11,771 nt of DNA from Actinomycetota bacterium (GTDB lineage Bacteria > Actinomycetota > Actinomycetes > Nanopelagicales > Nanopelagicaceae), in assembly GCA_027731885.1 (NCBI GenBank), contig JAQCAO010000035.1, forward strand, positions 1 to 11,771, given 5' to 3'. Position 1 is the first letter of the stretch, and each line of letters opens with the position of its first letter. This document shows positions 7,571-11,771 of the stretch, piece by piece. The position numbers and the translations under genes are program-made. Under the pieces are notes generated by a model that saw only the letters and a program-made list of their open reading frames with translations, did not search any database and had not been told where the DNA came from.

Positions 7571-8838
7571 ATGGCGGTAAAGGCAGATGGCAACTGGCGC
7601 TCTTTCCGCCACCGCAATTATCGAATCTTATTTCCTGCAAATGCGGCATCAAATATCGGGACTTGGGCCCAACGCGTTGCGCAAGATTGGTTGATCTTAG
7701 AACTTACAGATAACAGCGGCATCTACCTTGGTTTAGTCACTGCAATTCAATTTGCACCTGTACTTTTCTTTTCACTCCAAGGGGGAGCTCTCGCTGATCG
7801 AATAAATAAGCGAAAGCTATTAATCTCCACCAACTTTGTTGGCGCCCTTTCATCTCTTGGGCTTGGACTTTTAGTTGTGGCTGGCAGCGTTCAGGTATGG
7901 CATGTATTTTTCTTCGCGCTAACTCTTGGAATCTCTTCTGCTTTAGATGCACCGATTCGCCAATCTTTTACCTCAGAGATTGTGGGGCATTCAGATATAG
8001 CAAATGCAGTCAGCCTAAATTCCGCTAATTTCAACGCCGGACGTTTGGTCGGCCCAGCACTTTCTGGCTTTCTTATCGCGCGCTTTGATACCGGTCCTTC
8101 CTTTTTAATTAATGCATCTACCTATCTCTTTGTCATATTGGCACTATTGCGGATGCGCGAATCTGATTTCTTTATCCAAGAGAAAAAAGTTACCCAAGGC
8201 ACGATGCGCGAAGGTTTGGAATATGCCCTGGCCCGCCCAGATTTATACGTTGTGATGATGGTGGTCTTCTTTGTCGCCACCTTTGGTTTAAATATGCAGA
8301 TCTTTAATGCGCTAATGGCGACTAAAGAATTCGGTAAAGGGCCAGCATCGTATGGGCTATTGTGAACCTATGTTGCTATTGGTTCGTTAACAGGTGCGCT
8401 CATATCTGCCAGGCTCGAGCGATATCGCCGAACTATCTTTGTAATTAAAGGTGGCGTAGTTTTTCACTCGCGATCACATTGCTCTCTATCGCTCCTACCT
8501 ACACTTGGTACTCACTCTGGCTTCCGCTTTGTGGATTAAGCGCACTGATTATGTTGATCACCGCTAACTCATTAATTCAAGTAAATTCTGATCCGGCAAT
8601 CCGTGGACGAGTCTCAGGTATTTACTTACTTATCTTTATGGGTGGTACTCCATTTGGCTCACCACTAATTGGTTGGTTAGTTGAGGTAATTGGCGTGCGA
8701 GAGACAATTGCTTTATGTGGACTTATCTCACTCGGTGCTTGCTTAACAATTTGGGCGATATTTCGAAATATAGTAAATCTGCCTCACGATATCTCTGTGG
8801 AAGGCGTTCTACCAGCTCCCTACGATGATCAGCGCTAG
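7571..8838 (+). pseudogene. MFS exporter gene disrupted by a nonsense codon and a frameshift
   Basis: Conceptually repaired, this is a protein of about 422 residues with 12 membrane segments in the MFS_3 (EntS-like exporter) group. It opens with FRHRNYRILFPANAASNIGTW (interrupted here after 20: ...GT, W) and carries the loop GALADRINKRKLL (about 69-81). The frame stops at TGA 8363-8365 after PASYGLL. Beyond the TGA the same frame resumes with TYVAIGSLTGALISARLERY, where the family normally reads Gly (GGA) at the stop. At 8460-8464 a run of five T needs a sixth to join VVF to SLAITLLSIAPTYTW; the second frame then continues to TAG at 8838. Left as it is, the first half would give a 264-residue protein lacking about five membrane segments. 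Either the gene is decaying or the sequence has errors. The start ATG lies 18 bp from the divergent DUF2530. Confidence 0.85.
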
Positions 8839-8889
8839 AAGGGTAATTAGCGTCAAGATCGTTACAAAACGTCGAGTGCGGTAGCTCAT
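8809..8889 (-). CDS. Putative 26-residue single-span membrane peptide
   Basis: The ATG at 8889 directly follows the TAA of the upstream MFS gene (8892-8890), with no spacer, and the frame runs 26 codons to TAG at 8811-8809. The peptide starts MSYRTRRF, with three Arg in the first seven residues, followed by an unbroken hydrophobic stretch (residues 8-23: FVTILTLITLLALIIV) and a short GSW end. That is a classic small membrane protein with a cytoplasmic positive N-terminus. It overlaps the antisense 3' end of the disrupted MFS gene by 30 bp. The perfect TAA-ATG junction suggests translational coupling. Chance cannot be excluded for so short a frame, and I recognise no family. Confidence 0.4.
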   Translation of the reverse strand: MSYRTRRFVTILTLITLLALIIVGSW

Positions 8890-10053
8890 TTAAATATTAT
8901 TCGCGCCGAGGTGCTTGGATGGTGAGAGCAGAACCATTGTAAAACCGATGGCAATTAAGACCGGCACCATTATGTAGGCGCGTGAGATCCCAAAGTTATC
9001 GCCGAGGATTCCGAGTAAGAGCGGTGAGCTAGCGATCGCTATTCCAGCGGCGATAGAACTCTTTCCGATTGCTAGATCGGGCCGTCCTTCGCTAAATGCC
9101 ACCATCCGCAAAGTAAAGAGTGGGAATTGAACTGAAATACCTAGGCCAACCATAAATAAGGTAATCAGCGAGAAGATCAGAATATGCGAGGACCAGAAGA
9201 GTCCGAAGGCTATAAATTGAAGCGAGAGCGCCAGCTTTAACTGTTCATCAGCGTGGAATCTCTTTAGCACTCGCCCGGCATACCAACGACCTGTACCAAC
9301 GCCAGTACCGAAGGCAATTACTGCAAGAGTTGAAATAGCAGCGGTAGCATCGGTGCGATCGCTAATAAGAGATGCCGACCAGAAAGATGTTGCGAACTCT
9401 GCGCTAATTGAGATAAAGAAACCTGTCCAAGAGAACCAGTAACCTTTAGATAACTTTCCGCGCTGTGGACCAGATTCATCTGGAATATGCGAATCTGGTT
9501 CAAACTTTCGCCCCTTAATGAATAGCGCTAGCGCAAATGGGATTGTGATCAAAAGCCCAACTCGCCATTGATCACGAACAATATTTGCAGTCGAGCCGAT
9601 AATAAAGTTTCCTGTTACAAATCCAGCGATTGAGATGGCATTTAACTGCGCAACCGCGGTGTGAGAACGCGCTGCAAAGAGATGAGATCCGGCGGTATTA
9701 ACATTGTTAATCACGACTGAAGTTCCAAGACCTGCAATTAGCGTTGCCACTAAAGTTAGTTGCACCGGAGGAGCAAAGACAAAGAAAGTTATACCTATTG
9801 AAAAGACCGATAGACCAATCCAGGTTGTATTTGATCGTCCAAAACGATGAACTAGCTTTGAGTTAAAACCACCAGCGATTATGGCGGCGACGCCTAAAGC
9901 AGTTCCGTGAAGCCCGGCGATACCGAGAGAAGTGCCCTGATCTTCCCGTAACAAAGCCTGTGAAGGACCAAATCCACCGGTAAAGAAATTGACCGTGGCC
10001 ACTTGCAGCGCGAGCAGCCAGAACTGCCCGTTATGCTGAAAAGTTTTTGGCAT
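8890..10053 (-). CDS. Major facilitator superfamily transporter
   Basis: This is an integral membrane carrier of 387 residues with about 12 hydrophobic segments; the substrate is unknown. The first helix follows a short N-terminus (FWLLALQVATVNFFTGGFGP, 12-31), and the loop between helices 2 and 3 carries HRFGRSNT (69-76), a reduced form of the MFS GxxxDRxGRR signature. A hydrophilic central loop (about 183-203, GRKFEPDSHIPDESGPQRGK) separates the two halves. The start at 10053 lies 7 nt after the serC stop with only a weak AAAAGA ahead of it, so it is probably translated from the serC message. It is unlike the disrupted MFS next door in sequence and is not a duplicate of it. Actinobacterial serC regions commonly carry an MFS gene, but no transported compound can be inferred. 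Confidence 0.85.
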   Translation of the reverse strand: MPKTFQHNGQFWLLALQVATVNFFTGGFGPSQALLREDQGTSLGIAGLHGTALGVAAIIAGGFNSKLVHRFGRSNTTWIGLSVFSIGITFFVFAPPVQLTLVATLIAGLGTSVVINNVNTAGSHLFAARSHTAVAQLNAISIAGFVTGNFIIGSTANIVRDQWRVGLLITIPFALALFIKGRKFEPDSHIPDESGPQRGKLSKGYWFSWTGFFISISAEFATSFWSASLISDRTDATAAISTLAVIAFGTGVGTGRWYAGRVLKRFHADEQLKLALSLQFIAFGLFWSSHILIFSLITLFMVGLGISVQFPLFTLRMVAFSEGRPDLAIGKSSIAAGIAIASSPLLLGILGDNFGISRAYIMVPVLIAIGFTMVLLSPSKHLGANNI

Positions 10054-10060
10054 CTATCTT

Positions 10061-11182
<1,122 letters not shown>

Positions 11183-11185
11183 CTA

Positions 11186-11191
11186 AGACTA
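11186..11191 (-). promoter_or_regulatory. Candidate -10 box of serC (leaderless)
   Basis: On the minus strand TAGTCT ends 6 nt before the serC ATG, and its first three bases are the TAG stop of pdxH. The geometry equals that upstream of ndh (TAGACT, 6 nt). If used, serC would be transcribed independently of the damaged pdxH. No convincing -35 is visible. Confidence 0.4.
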
Positions 11192-11771
11192 CGGGTAGTA
11201 GCGAGTGATCTCCCACTCAGCGTTGCTGTTAGCCCGCTCATAGCGCAGGCGATCGTGAAGCCGTGAATAGCGCCCCTGCCAAAATTCAATACTGATTGGC
11301 AGTACGCGATAACCACCCCAATGTGGTGGCTTTGGTACCAATGAACCTTCTGGCCACTTCTCTGCCGCGCCAGCAAATCTCTGCTCTAACTCTTCACGCG
11401 ATGCCAGCGGAGCAGATTGTGCGCTCGCCCAAGCACCAATCTGACTAGACCAAGGACGCGAGGTAAAATAATCCGTAGATTCAGGTTCGCTAATTTTCTC
11501 TGCAAATCCACTAATCGAAACCTGTCGCTCCATTGCAAACCAAGGAAATAGAAGCGTTACTTGCGAATTCAACTCGATCGCTTGGGCTTTACGTGAAGAG
11601 TAATTTGTGAAGAAGGTAAATCCACCTTCAGAGATATCTTTCAATAAAACAGTACGGGTTGAAATATGCTCTTTCTCTCCCAGAGTTGATAGAACCATGG
11701 CATTGGGTTCGACGATAAAAGAATTCTCTGCCGCCTCTTTTAACTAGCCCGCGAAAGCGGCAAAGGGATCG
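11189..11771 (-). pseudogene. pdxH: Pyridoxine/pyridoxamine 5'-phosphate oxidase with in-frame amber codon, 5' end off the window
   Basis: PdxH is an FMN enzyme oxidising PNP or PMP to PLP. From the ATG at 11698 a clean 169-residue frame holds the FMN-binding RTVLLK (15-20) and FTNYSSRK (30-37), ERQVSISG (57-64), SRPWSSQIGAWAS (80-92), PPHWGGYR (124-131) and the PLP-binding SRLHDRLRYER (145-155). The same frame continues upstream with clear family sequence, reading from the edge DPFAAFAG, then TAG at 11746-11744, then LKEAAENSFIVEPNAMVLS. The family has a conserved Trp at the stop position (pattern F-x-x-W-L-x-E-A), so one base change, TGG to TAG, explains it. A shortened protein could start at 11698, losing the first helix that helps cover the active site. 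The lesion is seen directly; whether it is real or a sequencing error is not known. The first codons lie beyond 11771. Confidence 0.8.

Noticed and set aside
7553..7612. DUF2530 starting at 7612 with a 20-residue extension
   Set aside because: It would overlap the divergent MFS start, and it loses the -10 box placed 6 nt before the ATG at 7552. Family members begin shortly before the first membrane segment.
8363..8365. TGA recoded as glycine, since no gene in the window ends in TGA and this TGA sits at a Gly position
   Set aside because: It is the only in-frame TGA in about 11 genes, it sits next to an independent frameshift, Gly elsewhere uses GGN normally, and UGA-Gly decoding is known only from unrelated candidate phyla. 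TAA preference in a moderate-GC genome explains the lack of TGA stops.
8456..8466. Programmed -1 frameshift at the T-run joining the two MFS parts
   Set aside because: Ribosomes would already have stopped at the TGA 95 bp upstream, no X-XXY-YYZ heptamer or downstream structure is evident, and a simple one-base loss is sufficient.
8479..8838. Independent 119-residue membrane protein from a TTG start
   Set aside because: Its sequence continues the MFS helices in register upstream of the TTG, and no ribosome-binding site precedes it, so it is the displaced end of the broken gene.
8839..8889. Transcription terminator between the convergent MFS genes
   Set aside because: No stem of useful length followed by a T-run was found on either strand.

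Overview
The window is a gene-dense stretch of a bacterial chromosome, and it looks actinobacterial. Actinobacterial families present include DUF3263, DUF3027, DUF2530, a long CspB-type cold-shock protein, an actinobacterial-type SerC, and a groEL with no groES beside it. The moderate G+C (just under half by eye), very short intergenic gaps and many candidate leaderless starts suggest a streamlined actinobacterium, for example a freshwater acI/Nanopelagicales lineage. That placement is inference; no rRNA or other taxonomic marker is present.

Layout. (1) 1-1301, minus strand: a type II NADH dehydrogenase (ndh), followed 3 bases later by the first 21 codons of another gene that runs off the left edge. 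(2) 1325-4145, plus strand: an SDR-DUF2867 protein overlapping a PLP-dependent group II decarboxylase by 14 bases. Its start is only 23 bp from the ndh start, and the two putative -10 boxes overlap. (3) 4186-7358, plus strand: DUF3263, then groEL behind a one-mismatch CIRCE operator, then DUF3027 starting 4 bp after groEL, then a CspB-like cold-shock protein with its own candidate promoter. (4) 7364-7552, minus strand: DUF2530, convergent with csp and divergent from a disrupted MFS exporter gene at 7571-8838. (5) 11771-8809, minus strand: pdxH (interrupted, entering from the right edge), serC, a second MFS transporter and possibly a 26-residue membrane peptide, all separated by 0-9 bases.

Functionally the window joins respiratory NADH oxidation, a heat- and cold-stress block (groEL with HrcA control, DUF3027, csp), and serine/vitamin B6 metabolism (SerC is PLP-dependent; PdxH makes PLP). 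From memory, csp, DUF3027, DUF2530, MFS and serC neighbour one another in many actinobacteria, so this is probably an ancestral arrangement and not an island. No mobile element, CRISPR array, tRNA or rRNA was seen, and no gene-free stretch exceeds about 125 bases.

The most notable features are three independent reading-frame lesions in two genes. The first MFS gene has an in-frame TGA and, about 95 bp later, a one-base loss in a T-run. pdxH has a TAG exactly where the family has a conserved Trp. Other points of interest are the interlocked divergent promoters at 1302-1324 and the recurring TANNNT box 6-7 nt upstream of ATG at five genes, which implies leaderless transcripts. No clearly new multi-gene system was found.
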